A stretch of DNA of 64,000 nucleotides from Flavobacterium hibisci (GCF_020026925.1 NZ_JAIQDW010000001.1:186001-250000), one strand, 5' to 3'; shown: positions 32,140-42,300, numbered from the stretch's first letter. Notes: generated from the sequence alone by a model not told the origin. Numbers and translations: made by a program.

Positions 32140-32928
32140 TCATAACTGTAAAATTTTTAATGCTCCTCTTGCGACTATGAAAAATACACAAACTCCAATA
32201 ATAAGATCGGGTACCATTGAATTAGTAAAGTATACTAATATGCCAGCAATTATGACTCCCATATTAATTACAACATCATTTGAGGTAAAAATCATACTTG
32301 CTTCCATATGTGCCTCTTTGCTTTTAGATTTTTGAAGCAGGTAAAGGCATAACGAATTGCCTACAAGGGCAAATAATGAAACTACTATCATAGTTCCGTA
32401 TGCAGGAATATGGTCAAACTCTACAAATCTTCTTATAACTTCAATAAGTCCTAAAATTGCAAGACCAATCTGAAAATAACCACTTATCTTTGCTACACTT
32501 CCTTTTCTTGTTGTTGTACTACCGACAGCGAACAGAGCTAAGCCATATACAATACTATCGGCGAACATATCCAAACTGTCTGCAACCAATCCCATCGAAT
32601 TGGATATAAAACCTGTAATAACTTCAATTATAAAGAATGAAAAGTTTACAATGAGAACCTGCCATAATAACTTACTTTGCTGAGAGTCATTATTTTGCTC
32701 TACATAATCAGATGTATGTTCTGTTGCCATCAGAGTGCTATCCAGATTAAGAGTATTAATTGCATTTGTAATAAGAGTGTTGTCGTCCGTATGATAGACG
32801 TTTAGTTTTCTGCCTGCAATGTCAAAATCAAGCTGTTTAATTTGTTCTAAACCTGTGAGTTTCATTCTTATTAATTGTTCCTCACTAGGACAATCCATCT
32901 TTTTTATATTATAAATACTTTTTTTCAT
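32140..32928 (-). CDS. CDF-like cation transporter with degenerate N-terminal HMA domain
   Basis: A 262-residue inner-membrane protein of the cation diffusion facilitator superfamily. The first 65 residues resemble an HMA metal-binding fold, but the CxxC site is replaced (KKMDCPSEEQ). Six hydrophobic segments follow from about residue 85. In the second, GLVADSLDMFADS gives an acidic DxxxD site; in the fifth, MIFTSNDVV has Phe where the usual HxxxD motif has His. The typical C-terminal cytoplasmic domain is absent. It starts 1 bp after the TonB receptor stop, so both are in one operon. Function in metal export is plausible, but specificity is unusual and unknown. Confidence 0.8.
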   Translation of the reverse strand: MKKSIYNIKKMDCPSEEQLIRMKLTGLEQIKQLDFDIAGRKLNVYHTDDNTLITNAINTLNLDSTLMATEHTSDYVEQNNDSQQSKLLWQVLIVNFSFFIIEVITGFISNSMGLVADSLDMFADSIVYGLALFAVGSTTTRKGSVAKISGYFQIGLAILGLIEVIRRFVEFDHIPAYGTMIVVSLFALVGNSLCLYLLQKSKSKEAHMEASMIFTSNDVVINMGVIIAGILVYFTNSMVPDLIIGVCVFFIVARGALKILQL

Positions 32929-32929
32929 A

Positions 32930-35110
32930 TCACTGTATTTTAATCTTAAAACCCGCATTTACAACAAATCCATCTAATGGAGCATATATATCTTTGAAAA
33001 CGGGATTTGAAATAGTTCCTGTGTATATGCTTCCAAATTTTGTCTGTCTGGTATCTGTAAAATTTTCAAAATTAGCGTAAACCGAAAAGTTCTCCCAAAG
33101 CCTCTCTACCATAAAACCAAAAATCCAGTAGTCTTTTCCAGTTGTACCATCACTTAATTTTTGCGGACTGTAATAATATGCTTCTAAACCTGCTTTCCAT
33201 TTTTCTTCAACTTCATACATCAAAACATTGTTTAATCGGTGTTTTGCCGTTAAAGGATTTTCAGATTTTATTCCGTTAGTATCTATGGAAGCATCCGTAT
33301 AGGTATAACCCAGAAATAACTTAAAATCTTTGTATCCTAATTTCACATTTGTTTCAGTTCCTTTTGTGTCCAAATATCCGTTGACGTTTACAAACTGATA
33401 AATATTATCTGGAAGGGAATTTAATATCAGCGGATTATCAATATTGGTATAGAAAAATAACTGATTCCACGATAAAGAAAGATCTTCTGTAATTTTAGTT
33501 TTATAATTTAAATCAAAGTTAAAACCGTAACTTTTTTCAAGTTTATTGAAATCGCTGCTAATTGGCAGTACATTTCGATACTGGATACGCTCGCTTTCTT
33601 CAGTAAAAATAGTCGGCGTTTTATAGCCAAGACCTCCACCGATTCGGGATGTTAGTTTAGGATTAATTTTAAATAGAGCGGAAACTCTTGGTAGCAGAGA
33701 AAAACCATAGTCAACAACATAATCGCCTCTCAGACCAGTTTCTATCTGTAGCCATTCTTTGGCTTTAACTGTGTTTTGAAGAAAAGCTCCATAAGTAATC
33801 TGATTATAGTTTCTTAATGGGAAAGATGTATGGCTGTTTTCAGTAAAATTGTCGGTATATAAGTTTGCACCGGCAACCCATTCTGCAATTTCGCCGTTTT
33901 TAGAATAGCTTATTTCAGAAAAAGTACTGTTCTGCAAACCGTCAAAAATATAATCAGGAATTGTGATAACACGACTGAAATTATTAAAACTGTTTTTAAC
34001 CGTTATCGATTCCTGCTCATTAAATTTATGCGTGAGAGCGAATTGAGTATTTATTCTCTGAGTTTTATTTTTTTCGAAATAACTATCAGGATATTTACTT
34101 TGATCTTTGATATAATCAATATTTCCACCTAAGCGGTTTTCAAAAACGGTATTGACGCCAAAATTAAGTTTGGTGTTTTCATTAAAATTGACAAAAAGTT
34201 TAGGATTAAAATTAAAACGCTCAAATTTTGGTATAGCTGTAAGCTTTATATCTGCTGGATCATAAGGAGCGTTACGATCGTGAGAAGCAAAAACAGTTAC
34301 ACCAATTTTGTTAAACTGTTGGGAATAAAATCCATTTATATCCAATCCAAGAGCCGAAGTTCCATTAATTAAAAATCGCAACTCCTTTTCTTTGGTTGGG
34401 ATTTTAGAAACAAGATTTACTAATCCGGCTATTGCTCCTCCGCCGTAAAGGGTAGAGGCAGAACCTTTGATTATTTCAACCTGCTTTAAATCTAATGGAG
34501 GGGTCTGCAGTAATCCAAGCCCGCTTGACGCGCCAGAATATAAAGGAAAACCGTCTTTTAGAATCTGGGTATATCTTCCGTCCAACCCTTGAATCCTAAT
34601 AGAAGAATTTCCTGAAGTTGCAGAAGTCTGCTGGGTCTGGATTCCTGTACTTTCGTTAAGCATCATGCGAATGTCACCCGGTTTCATATTAGCTTTTTCT
34701 TCAAGTTCTTCTCCGGCAATAAATTCTACCCTGGTTGGAATATTGCTGATCGTTCTGGTGCCTCTGGTGGAAGTAACAATTATTTCTTCCATTTCTTCAG
34801 CTTCGTGATCTTCGCTCTGCAATGCAATTTCTATAAAATTTAAGCTGGAAGGCACTTTAAAAACTGTTTTATTTGGAGTGTAGCCTTCATCAGAAATTGA
34901 TAAGGTATAATTTCCATCTTTTAGATTTTCTACACTGATATTTCCATCATTATCTGATTTGAAAACCGAATTTGTTTCTTCAATTTTTGCAGAAACTCCT
35001 TTTACAGGTTCGTTAGTTTCAGCATTCTTGAGACGAAATTTGATAGTATTCTGTGCTTGTGCAGTGCCAATAAATGCCATTGTCACAATCAATAAAATAT
35101 ATTTAAACAT
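32930..35110 (-). CDS. TonB-dependent outer-membrane receptor, copy 1
   Basis: A 726-residue outer-membrane receptor. The signal peptide ends GTAQAQ, followed by a carboxypeptidase-regulatory-like beta-sandwich (about 22-95), the EEIIVTSTRGTR segment, a plug domain (about 115-225, IRIQGLDGRYTQILKDGFPL) and a 22-strand barrel to the end. It lacks a SusD partner, and its size is that of siderophore/metal receptors rather than SusC. Its neighbours (CDF transporter downstream, Cys-rich exported protein upstream) point to a metal or metal-complex ligand. A close paralogue with the same flanking small gene lies at 60304-62481. Confidence 0.92.
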   Translation of the reverse strand: MFKYILLIVTMAFIGTAQAQNTIKFRLKNAETNEPVKGVSAKIEETNSVFKSDNDGNISVENLKDGNYTLSISDEGYTPNKTVFKVPSSLNFIEIALQSEDHEAEEMEEIIVTSTRGTRTISNIPTRVEFIAGEELEEKANMKPGDIRMMLNESTGIQTQQTSATSGNSSIRIQGLDGRYTQILKDGFPLYSGASSGLGLLQTPPLDLKQVEIIKGSASTLYGGGAIAGLVNLVSKIPTKEKELRFLINGTSALGLDINGFYSQQFNKIGVTVFASHDRNAPYDPADIKLTAIPKFERFNFNPKLFVNFNENTKLNFGVNTVFENRLGGNIDYIKDQSKYPDSYFEKNKTQRINTQFALTHKFNEQESITVKNSFNNFSRVITIPDYIFDGLQNSTFSEISYSKNGEIAEWVAGANLYTDNFTENSHTSFPLRNYNQITYGAFLQNTVKAKEWLQIETGLRGDYVVDYGFSLLPRVSALFKINPKLTSRIGGGLGYKTPTIFTEESERIQYRNVLPISSDFNKLEKSYGFNFDLNYKTKITEDLSLSWNQLFFYTNIDNPLILNSLPDNIYQFVNVNGYLDTKGTETNVKLGYKDFKLFLGYTYTDASIDTNGIKSENPLTAKHRLNNVLMYEVEEKWKAGLEAYYYSPQKLSDGTTGKDYWIFGFMVERLWENFSVYANFENFTDTRQTKFGSIYTGTISNPVFKDIYAPLDGFVVNAGFKIKIQ

Positions 35111-35183
35111 TTATGATTTCTTAATATTAATAATAAATAATAGACCCGCATAATGAGATGAATGCAGGGATAAACTTTTTATA

Positions 35184-35507
35184 TTAAGAAATTTTAGGAG
35201 GCTGCCAGATTTTGCAGATGAATGAAGAGTTGACAAATTTGTTGTATGATGGTGTTTGTGAGACTTCATCAAGGTTAAATTCTAATTTTTCATTTAGAAT
35301 TATTGAATCAAAGTTTATCGTAAAGCCTATACAGATTCCACAGGAGTAGAATGGAGAACATTTTCCGTTACATTCATTACCGCAGTCATGTGAATCATTT
35401 TCACAATTTTTCTCTACACCGCATTCTGAGTGTTTAGCAAATGCGGAGCATGGAACTGTAGAAAGAAACAGTACGATGAATGAAAGTATAGTTACGAAAG
35501 TTTTCAC
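35184..35507 (-). CDS. Small exported Cys-rich protein (DUF6660-like), copy 1
   Basis: A 107-residue exported protein with signal peptide MKTFVTILSFIVLFLSTVPC followed by a Cys-rich stretch (HSECGVEKNCENDSHDCGN, then CNGKCSPFYSCGICIGF) and the C-terminal signature CKIWQPPKIS. Eight or more Cys plus His and Asp suggest metal binding or disulfides in the periplasm. It is 73 bp upstream of the TonB receptor in the same orientation. A near-identical gene is at 62560-62883, and a diverged relative sharing the IWQPPK ending is at 38890-39213. No biochemical function is known to me. Confidence 0.8.
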   Translation of the reverse strand: MKTFVTILSFIVLFLSTVPCSAFAKHSECGVEKNCENDSHDCGNECNGKCSPFYSCGICIGFTINFDSIILNEKLEFNLDEVSQTPSYNKFVNSSFICKIWQPPKIS

Positions 35508-35606
35508 ATCGCAAATTTATCCTTTATTTATTAATAAGCCTTATAGGGGTACAAGTTTTATTTTGTAATACTGGTATATGCAGGGTTATTATAGCTGTCA
35601 AAATAT

Positions 35607-36842
35607 TTAAAAGTAAGTTGAAATTCCTAAGTTAAACCCGTCAGTAATAGTAGGTGGGTTGGAAAAAATATCCCGTTGTTTCAAATATCGATAATTAAGG
35701 CGGATCACTGTTTGGGAGGTCGGCCTAAAACTAACAGCAGGCATTATGCTCCATAAATCTTCCCCAATATTACCACCGGTTTCTTTAAAGCTTCCAACAT
35801 TCCAATCTACATATTCCAATCTACATGCAACATTTATCGCAGCTTTCTGCCAGCCTAAAATTGTTTTTGTCAATATAGGTTGCACAATATCTATAAATCC
35901 CCCTTTCTGTTTTTTGCCAAATTGTTGCGAATAAGTATCAGGTACATCAACATAAACCCATGCAAATTCAGAAGTGATAAAAGTTTTTATTCTTGGAAGC
36001 GTTGTATTAAAATCTAAAGCAAAAACAGATACACGTCTCTTCTTATCTATTGTAATGCCATCATCCTCAAATTTATTATAGATACCGCCCATATAAGAAA
36101 TTCCAAGTTCTCCGACTTTAGTATTCCGCAGAGCAATTTTTCCCGTAAACAAGGGTTCTCCACTATTAATTTCTTCAAATCTTTCAGGGTTTTCTTTTGC
36201 CGCGGGTAAGAAAGTTTTGTTTTCTGTATTTTCAATTATTGAGTTATCAAAATTTCCGGAGAGATAGGCCTCATAACCAAACATCCATTTCTCAGAGTAT
36301 TTTTTTCCAAAAATGCCAACCCCGGCGTTACTGAAAGTTGCTGGCAACATTTGAGTGGAAGAAATAGGTCTATCTGTAAAATCCCATTTTGGGCCATCAT
36401 GATTTTGATTGAAAGACCCAATAGGATTTAAAATGATACCTGCGCGAAGATTTATCAACGGGTCAAACTCTACATCGACGGAAGCGAATTCAATAGAGAT
36501 TTCTTTGCCACCGTCTTCAAACTCAATCTCGCTCAAAAATTTAATTTTTCTGCTAATGGAAGATGATATAAAAATAGATAGTCTTCTAGCTTGAAATTGA
36601 TTGCCTTCGGAAATTCCGTCAGTTGTCATTTTTTGCCAGTTCATTTCAAGATAACCTCCTATTGATATGGGAGTCTTATTTATCTTCAAAGCCGGTCTGT
36701 TGTAAAGAGCATCCATGTTTAAGATATTTTTTACAGTATCTTTAGGTACTCTTTTTAATAAACTAGGATCGATCTGTGAATAGCAATATGTAGAAAAGAG
36801 TAAAATTAACAATGCGGGTATTACTTTTATTTTCAATCTCAT
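35607..36842 (-). CDS. Porin O/P-type outer-membrane channel
   Basis: A 411-residue beta-barrel of the phosphate-selective porin O/P family. A signal peptide ends STYCYSQ, and alternating strands follow with the family segments SIGGYLEMNWQ, FEDGGKEISIEFASVDVEF and a C-terminal Phe (LGISTYF). It probably lets small anions or oxyanions through the outer membrane. The start at 36842 overlaps the Rieske gene stop as ATGA, so the two are translationally coupled; a longer frame to 36962 is rejected. It is the last gene of the di-heme oxidoreductase-Rieske-porin operon. Confidence 0.85.
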   Translation of the reverse strand: MRLKIKVIPALLILLFSTYCYSQIDPSLLKRVPKDTVKNILNMDALYNRPALKINKTPISIGGYLEMNWQKMTTDGISEGNQFQARRLSIFISSSISRKIKFLSEIEFEDGGKEISIEFASVDVEFDPLINLRAGIILNPIGSFNQNHDGPKWDFTDRPISSTQMLPATFSNAGVGIFGKKYSEKWMFGYEAYLSGNFDNSIIENTENKTFLPAAKENPERFEEINSGEPLFTGKIALRNTKVGELGISYMGGIYNKFEDDGITIDKKRRVSVFALDFNTTLPRIKTFITSEFAWVYVDVPDTYSQQFGKKQKGGFIDIVQPILTKTILGWQKAAINVACRLEYVDWNVGSFKETGGNIGEDLWSIMPAVSFRPTSQTVIRLNYRYLKQRDIFSNPPTITDGFNLGISTYF

Positions 36843-37276
36843 TTTAAAGATATTTTTAAAATATTGTTTTCTATTGTGACCGGGAATTTTCTTAAGTCTG
36901 TATCTGCGGGACCGGTCTCGATGTTCCCGCGATTGCTGAATTCGCTTCCATGAGCCGGGCATTGAAGTTTATCTCCAAAAACTTGTAATTCAGCACCCTG
37001 ATGCGTACATAACATAAACATGGCACAATAATCACTCTCACTAAATCTAAATACACATATTGGGGCTTTTAATATGTCATTTTGAATTACTATATACTTT
37101 TTAAATGCAGATTTTGTCCCTTTTTGAATTATAAAATCAGAAATTGGGACTAAGAGATCAGATTCCTTTATTTCTCTTGAAATTTGGGAAGAAGAGCAGC
37201 CTTGCAGTATTGTCGTTCCTGATATTGCAGCAAGACAGCCGAAACCGCATGCTTTTAGAAATTGTTTTCTGTCCAT
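36839..37276 (-). CDS. Rieske [2Fe-2S] lipoprotein
   Basis: A 145-residue Rieske ferredoxin-type protein. Cluster ligands are Cys90-His92 (MLCTHQGAEL) and Cys106-His109 (LQCPAHGSEF). The N-terminus (DRKQFLKACG... then TILQGC) looks like a lipoprotein signal with Cys27, so it is anchored on the periplasmic side, possibly after Tat export. It would carry single electrons at relatively high potential. It lies 1 bp after the di-heme oxidoreductase stop and overlaps the porin start by 4 bp. Partner enzyme and electron donor are unknown. Confidence 0.9.
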   Translation of the reverse strand: MDRKQFLKACGFGCLAAISGTTILQGCSSSQISREIKESDLLVPISDFIIQKGTKSAFKKYIVIQNDILKAPICVFRFSESDYCAMFMLCTHQGAELQVFGDKLQCPAHGSEFSNRGNIETGPADTDLRKFPVTIENNILKISLK

Positions 37277-37277
37277 A

Positions 37278-38483
37278 CTATAATGATTTTATAAATTTCA
37301 GCAAAGCCTGTTTATCTTCTTTAGAAAGCTTTTCAAATGCATATTTACTTTTCTGTCCCTCGCCGCCATGCATTAGTATCGCCTGCTCTATGCTTTTTGC
37401 ACGGCCATCATGCATTAAAAACAAATTACCTCCCTGCGAGTTCTCGGAAAGGCCAATGCCCCAGAGGGGAGGGGTTCTCCACTCAGAAGTTTTTGCGCTG
37501 CCTTCTGTATAGCCATCATCCAATCCTGGACCCATATCGTGTAGGAGCAGATCAGTATAAGGTGCAAAAGTTTTATTTGAAAGCGAGTTAATTGGAGAAT
37601 AACTTGTTTTTAATTCTGATCTGTGGCAGCCTGTACAACTTATTTGATTAAAAATAACTTTGCCTCGGATAACGGCAGGATCGTTTTGGCTTCTTTGGAT
37701 GGGAGCCTTTAATGTTTTCAGATAAAACACAACATCATTTACTTTTGAAGTAGCGATTTCAGGGTCAATTTCTAAAGCAGAGTAGTGGTCAATAGGATTA
37801 AATATAGAAGTAATGCCCATATCTTGGTTGTATGCATTAACTGTTTGATGAAGTAGATCGAATGCTGAAGCTTTCTTGCCATATCTTCCAATATATTTGC
37901 CATTTTTTGATATGGCATTAGAACTTACAATAGCATAATCAGGTATGTTAATCCAGTTTACATTCCCTGAAATTCCGTCATCATCAACATCTTCAGGGTC
38001 AGTCATTGCAATTAGATCGGCATCTGAGACATACTGTAATAATCCTAATCCTGTGATAGATGGAGGCATAAAGGTGGAGAATGATGTGCCTGAAGGGATT
38101 TCTTCTGGAATAAAACCAGGTAGTGCACGGTTTTGAAGCTGCGGTCCTCCTAGTTTAATGAAATGATTGCCTGTTTCGTCAATTTGTCCAAAGCGAACTA
38201 AGCTGGTAAAAGGATGCCCTTTTCCGTCTCCTGCATGGCAGCTGATACAACTGGTACTTACAAAGGTTGGACCAAGGCCGGATGCCCTGTTAAAAACTTC
38301 ATTAACTGCCTGGTCGCCTTTTAAAAATTGAGTTGATTCAGAAGCCGATAACCCTTCGATTGAGCCGTCTAAAAGTTTATCATCTTGCGGTAAATCTACA
38401 AAGCTGGTTTCACAGGAAACAAGCCCTATGTTTAAGACTACTAGTATGAAAGATGTCTTTAAAAATATATTTATATTTGCCAT
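37278..38483 (-). CDS. Di-heme oxidoreductase (DHOR/peroxidase-like) lipoprotein
   Basis: A 401-residue c-type cytochrome lipoprotein (NIGLVSC, Cys24) of the di-heme oxidoreductase family. Two heme attachment sites are CISCH (Cys79, Cys82, His83) and CTGCH (Cys283, Cys286, His287). The C-terminal part has WRTPPLWGIG and FLMHDGRA, typical of this family. It acts in the periplasm. First gene in a tight operon with the Rieske protein and porin, it probably exchanges electrons with the Rieske cluster. A calcium or acidic loop (DPEDVDDDGISGN) is also conserved in the family. The substrate is not known. Confidence 0.9.
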   Translation of the reverse strand: MANINIFLKTSFILVVLNIGLVSCETSFVDLPQDDKLLDGSIEGLSASESTQFLKGDQAVNEVFNRASGLGPTFVSTSCISCHAGDGKGHPFTSLVRFGQIDETGNHFIKLGGPQLQNRALPGFIPEEIPSGTSFSTFMPPSITGLGLLQYVSDADLIAMTDPEDVDDDGISGNVNWINIPDYAIVSSNAISKNGKYIGRYGKKASAFDLLHQTVNAYNQDMGITSIFNPIDHYSALEIDPEIATSKVNDVVFYLKTLKAPIQRSQNDPAVIRGKVIFNQISCTGCHRSELKTSYSPINSLSNKTFAPYTDLLLHDMGPGLDDGYTEGSAKTSEWRTPPLWGIGLSENSQGGNLFLMHDGRAKSIEQAILMHGGEGQKSKYAFEKLSKEDKQALLKFIKSL

Positions 38484-38889
38484 TATTTATTTTTTAGACA
38501 AAGCTAAAAATATTTTTAAAACAATTATGATTTATATTTGAATATTTTTTTTAATATTTCGATACTCTATGGCAGATGCTACTGCGTAAATAATAATTAA
38601 TTTGAGTAAATTAGGTTTACCAATAGAAATTCAGAATCAATACAAAATTGTAAGTTTCCTTTGCATTAGCAGACGATATATAAAAACATACAATTATTTA
38701 AAACAATATTTTTTAATAAATGATTAAGTTTAAAATACCAGTGATCAATCAAATCAGGGTTTAGTTTTAACCGTTTAAAAATAATTTATAAATTTATATA
38801 AATGTAAAATATTGTTTTTTAGGTGTTTAGGTTGATTAAAGTAAATTTGCAATCCAATTGCAGAAACTATTTTGTAAATTTGTCTTAAT
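38484..38889. other. Divergent intergenic region, AT-rich
   Basis: This 406-bp, very AT-rich region separates the minus-strand di-heme operon from the plus-strand small Cys/His protein gene. No ORF or strong hairpin was seen. Two TAAATTTG elements (38842-38849 and 38875-38882) are candidate -7 boxes for the plus-strand gene; the first has TTAG 19 nt upstream as a weak -33 box. Confidence 0.5.
38819..38849 (+). promoter_or_regulatory. Candidate Bacteroidota promoter for the small Cys/His protein
   Basis: TTAG (38819-38822), 19 nt, then TAAATTTG (38842-38849) approximates the TTTG-N19-TAnnTTTG consensus with one mismatch in the -33 box. It would start transcription near 38856, about 34 nt before the ATG at 38890. 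Confidence 0.4.
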
Positions 38890-39213
38890 ATGAGATGGAA
38901 AACAACAATATTATTAGTATACATTCTTGGACTGCTTGCAGTTCCATGCAGTGACGTCTATAATACATTTCTTGAAGCGAAGTCTCAGAAGAAAGAACTG
39001 GCTCATAATCACAATCAGGATCACGATGACCATTGTACACCTTTCTGTCAATGTTCATGCTGCAGTGTTTCGGCTGTAAAATTTAATTTTAAGATGCCGG
39101 AATTTAATTTTCCCCAAAATATAATCAATGTTAAACATGCGGTTATAAAAGACTGTCAGGTAATTTCCAGCTATTTTGGAAGCATATGGCAGCCTCCCAA
39201 ATTTTTCGTTTAA
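38890..39213 (+). CDS. Small exported Cys/His-rich protein, diverged relative
   Basis: A 107-residue protein with an N-terminal hydrophobic segment (TTILLVYILGLLAVPCSD) and a dense metal-ligand cluster (HNHNQDHDDHCTPFCQCSCC). The C-terminus SIWQPPKFF matches the ending of the two DUF6660-like proteins in this window, and the lengths are equal. It sits 174 bp upstream of the CusA-TolC gene, so a periplasmic metal-binding or metal-handing role beside the efflux pump is likely but unproven. Homologues of this kind commonly stand next to heavy-metal RND pumps in Bacteroidota, as far as I recall. Confidence 0.78.
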   Translation: MRWKTTILLVYILGLLAVPCSDVYNTFLEAKSQKKELAHNHNQDHDDHCTPFCQCSCCSVSAVKFNFKMPEFNFPQNIINVKHAVIKDCQVISSYFGSIWQPPKFFV

Positions 39214-39387
39214 GTTTTTTGAATTGTGCAATTGATGCATAGTAATTATTGGTATTCAATAATGGCTTGCGAGACGCTACGTTTTCGATTCCTGAATGTT
39301 TTCAGTGATTGATCTTGCACATTCTAATTTTTCTCCAGTATTTGCTGGCGATCACATTATTTTCTAAACGTTAAAATTAATTACATT

Positions 39388-42300
39388 GTGTTAGATAGTA
39401 TAATTAAATTCAGTATTAAAAACAAAATCATTATTGGTTTAATGACTTTGGTCCTAATAATATGGGGCGCCTGGAGCGCAACTAAACTGCCCATAGATGC
39501 CGTACCTGACATCACCAACAATCAGGTTCAGATTATAACAGCATGTCCAACTCTTGCCGGTCAGGAAGTGGAGCAGTTGGTTACCTTTCCAATTGAACAG
39601 AGCATTGCCACTGTTCCGAAAATCGAGGAAATCAGAAGTATTTCCCGCTTTGGGCTTTCGGTTATTACTGTGGTTTTTGACGATGAGACCGATATTTACT
39701 TTGCCAGACAGCTTATAAGCGAGAGGCTGAAAGAAGCGGTAGACAGAATACCGCAGGGAATCGGAACACCGGAAATGGCTCCTGTGAGCACGGGTCTAGG
39801 GGAGGTTTACCAATATATCATCCATCCTAAAAAAGGAAGCAAAAATAAATATAATGCCAAAGATCTGCGTACCATGCAAGATTGGATTGTGGCTAGACAA
39901 TTATACGGAACCCCTGGAATTGCGGAGGTAAACAGCTTTGGAGGGGAGCTGAAGCAGTATGAGGTCGCGGTAAATCCCGATAGGCTCCGCGCAATGGGAG
40001 TAAGCATACCGGATATTTTTACGGCGCTGGAGAAAAACAACCAAAATACCGGCGGCGCATATATCGATAAAAAGCCAAATGCATATTTTATAAGGGGCAT
40101 TGGTCTGGTAACTTCTCTTGACGATGTCAAAAAGATCGTGGTTAAAAATACTGGCGCAGCTCCTGTTTATGTAAGCGATGTAGCCGAAGTGAGATTTGGC
40201 AATGCAGTGAGATACGGTGCCTTGACATTCAATGGAGAAGTTGATGCAGTGGGCGGTGTCGTGATGATGCTTAAAGGAGAGAACAGCAACGAGGTTGTCA
40301 AACGCATTAAGGAAAAACTGCCAACTATCCAGAAATCGCTGCCTGACGATATTGTTATTGAGCCATACCTTGACCGTACAGACCTTGTGGGCCGTGCTAT
40401 CAGCACCGTTGAAAAGAACCTTGTTGAAGGTGCATTGATCGTAATATTTGTACTGGTATTATTCTTAGGGAATTTCCGTGCAGGACTTATAGTTGCCTCT
40501 GCTATTCCTTTGGCTATGCTTTTTGCCCTTGGACTTATGAACGTTTTTGGGGTAAGTGCCAATCTAATGTCACTTGGAGCCATTGATTTCGGTTTAATTG
40601 TTGATGGAGCGGTAATTGTGGTTGAGGCTACGCTTCATCATCTGGCTATGCGCAAGTCGCTCAAAAATCTTACCCAGGATGAAATGGATGATGAAGTTTT
40701 CGAGTCTGCTTCTAAGATCCGTACCAGTGCTGCCTTTGGAGAAATTATCATTTTAATTGTATATATCCCGATCCTGACCCTTGTCGGCGTTGAAGGAAAA
40801 ATGTTTCGCCCGATGGCGCAGACAGTGGGGTTTGCAATATTTGGAGCATTAATATTATCTCTTACCTATATCCCGATGATGTGTGCTTTGTTTTTATCTA
40901 AAAAGCCGCAGCACAAAGAAACATTCAGCGATAAGATGATGAATAGAATCCAGAGCGTATATCAGCCTCTTCTCCAGAAGGTGATTGACTTTAAATATGC
41001 TGTGGTGGGTGCTACCGTTTTAATTTTCTTTGCGGCTGTCTTTTTCTTCACAAGAATGGGAGGGGAATTTATTCCGCAGCTGCAGGAAGGGGATTTTGCG
41101 TTCCACTGCATCCTTCCGCAGGGAAGTTCGCTGAACCAGAGCATTGAGACTTCGATGCAGGCATCCAGAATAATCAAAAAGTTTGATGAGGTCAAGATGG
41201 TCGTTGGTAAAACAGGTGCGGCAGAAGTTCCAACTGATCCGATGCCTCCTGAGGCCAGTGATTTGATGGTGGTGCTGAAACCGCAGAAAGAATGGAAATC
41301 AGGAAGAACCTATGATGAACTTGCTGAAGCTATCAGTGAGGAGCTCGAAGTGATACCCGGCGTTTTTTTTGAAAAGAACCAGCCGATCCAGATGCGTTTC
41401 AATGAGCTTATGACCGGTATCAGACAGGACGTTGCCGTTAAGATATTTGGCGAGAACCTGGATACTCTTTCACAGTACGCCAAAGAAGTGGGTGCAGTGA
41501 TCCAGAGCATTCCGGGGGCTACTTCGCCGCAGATTGAAAGAGTGAGCGGCCTTCCACAGATCAATATTGAATATGACAGGACCAGAATTGCCAACTACGG
41601 ACTTACGATCGAAGATGTGAATGGCGTTGTCAGCACTGCATTTGCGGGAAAAAGCACAGGACAGGTATATGAAAACGAACGACGTTTTGACCTTGTTGTG
41701 CGTCTTGACAGCGTCCACAGAACCAGCATAGACGATGTGAGCAACCTGATGATCCCTACCAATACAGGAATACAGGTGCCTTTATCTCAGGTAGCTAAAA
41801 TCGACTATAAATTAGGTCCGGCACAGATCAGCAGGGAAGCGGGCAAAAGAAGAATTGTAATTGGATTTAATGTGGCTGGCCGTGATGTACAGAGTGTGGT
41901 GCAGGACATCCAGAAAAAGCTGGCTGAAAAAGTGAAGCTTCCTCCAGGATATTATTTCACTTATGGTGGACAGTTCGAAAACCTGCAGGCGGCAAGTGCA
42001 AGACTTATGATTGCAGTGCCGGTTTCGCTTCTTTTGATCTTCGGGCTGCTTTATTTCACATTCCGTTCTTTCAAACAGGCTATGCTTATCTTTACCGCTA
42101 TACCAATGAGCGCCATTGGGGGAATTTTTGCCCTTATGCTTAGAGGGATGCCTTTCAGCATCAGTGCCGGAATTGGATTCATTGCATTATTTGGAGTAGC
42201 GGTGCTGAATGGTATCGTGCTTATCGGAACTTTCAACCAGCTTGAAAAGGAAGATATGGATAACATTTTTGAGAGAGTCAAAGAGGGGACAATCACAAGG

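Larger units (their letters stand above)
32930..35507 (-). repeat. Direct repeat module, left copy (TonB receptor + Cys-rich protein)
   Basis: This interval and 60304-62883 encode the same two genes in the same order and orientation, with gaps of 73 and 78 bp between them. DNA identity is high, with identical stretches of about 40 bp in the plug-coding part. The copies are about 27.4 kb apart. Confidence 0.85.

Noticed and set aside
32033..32335. Plus-strand frame overlapping the end of the CDF gene
   Set aside because: Most of it is antisense to CDF coding sequence, and its start lies in a hairpin region.
32930..35110. TonB receptor as a SusC-type glycan importer
   Set aside because: It is too short for SusC, has no SusD partner, and its neighbours are metal genes.
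40167..40583. Long minus-strand frame opposite the CusA-TolC gene
   Set aside because: It lies wholly inside a strongly conserved gene on the other strand and encodes no recognisable protein; it is a by-product of codon bias.
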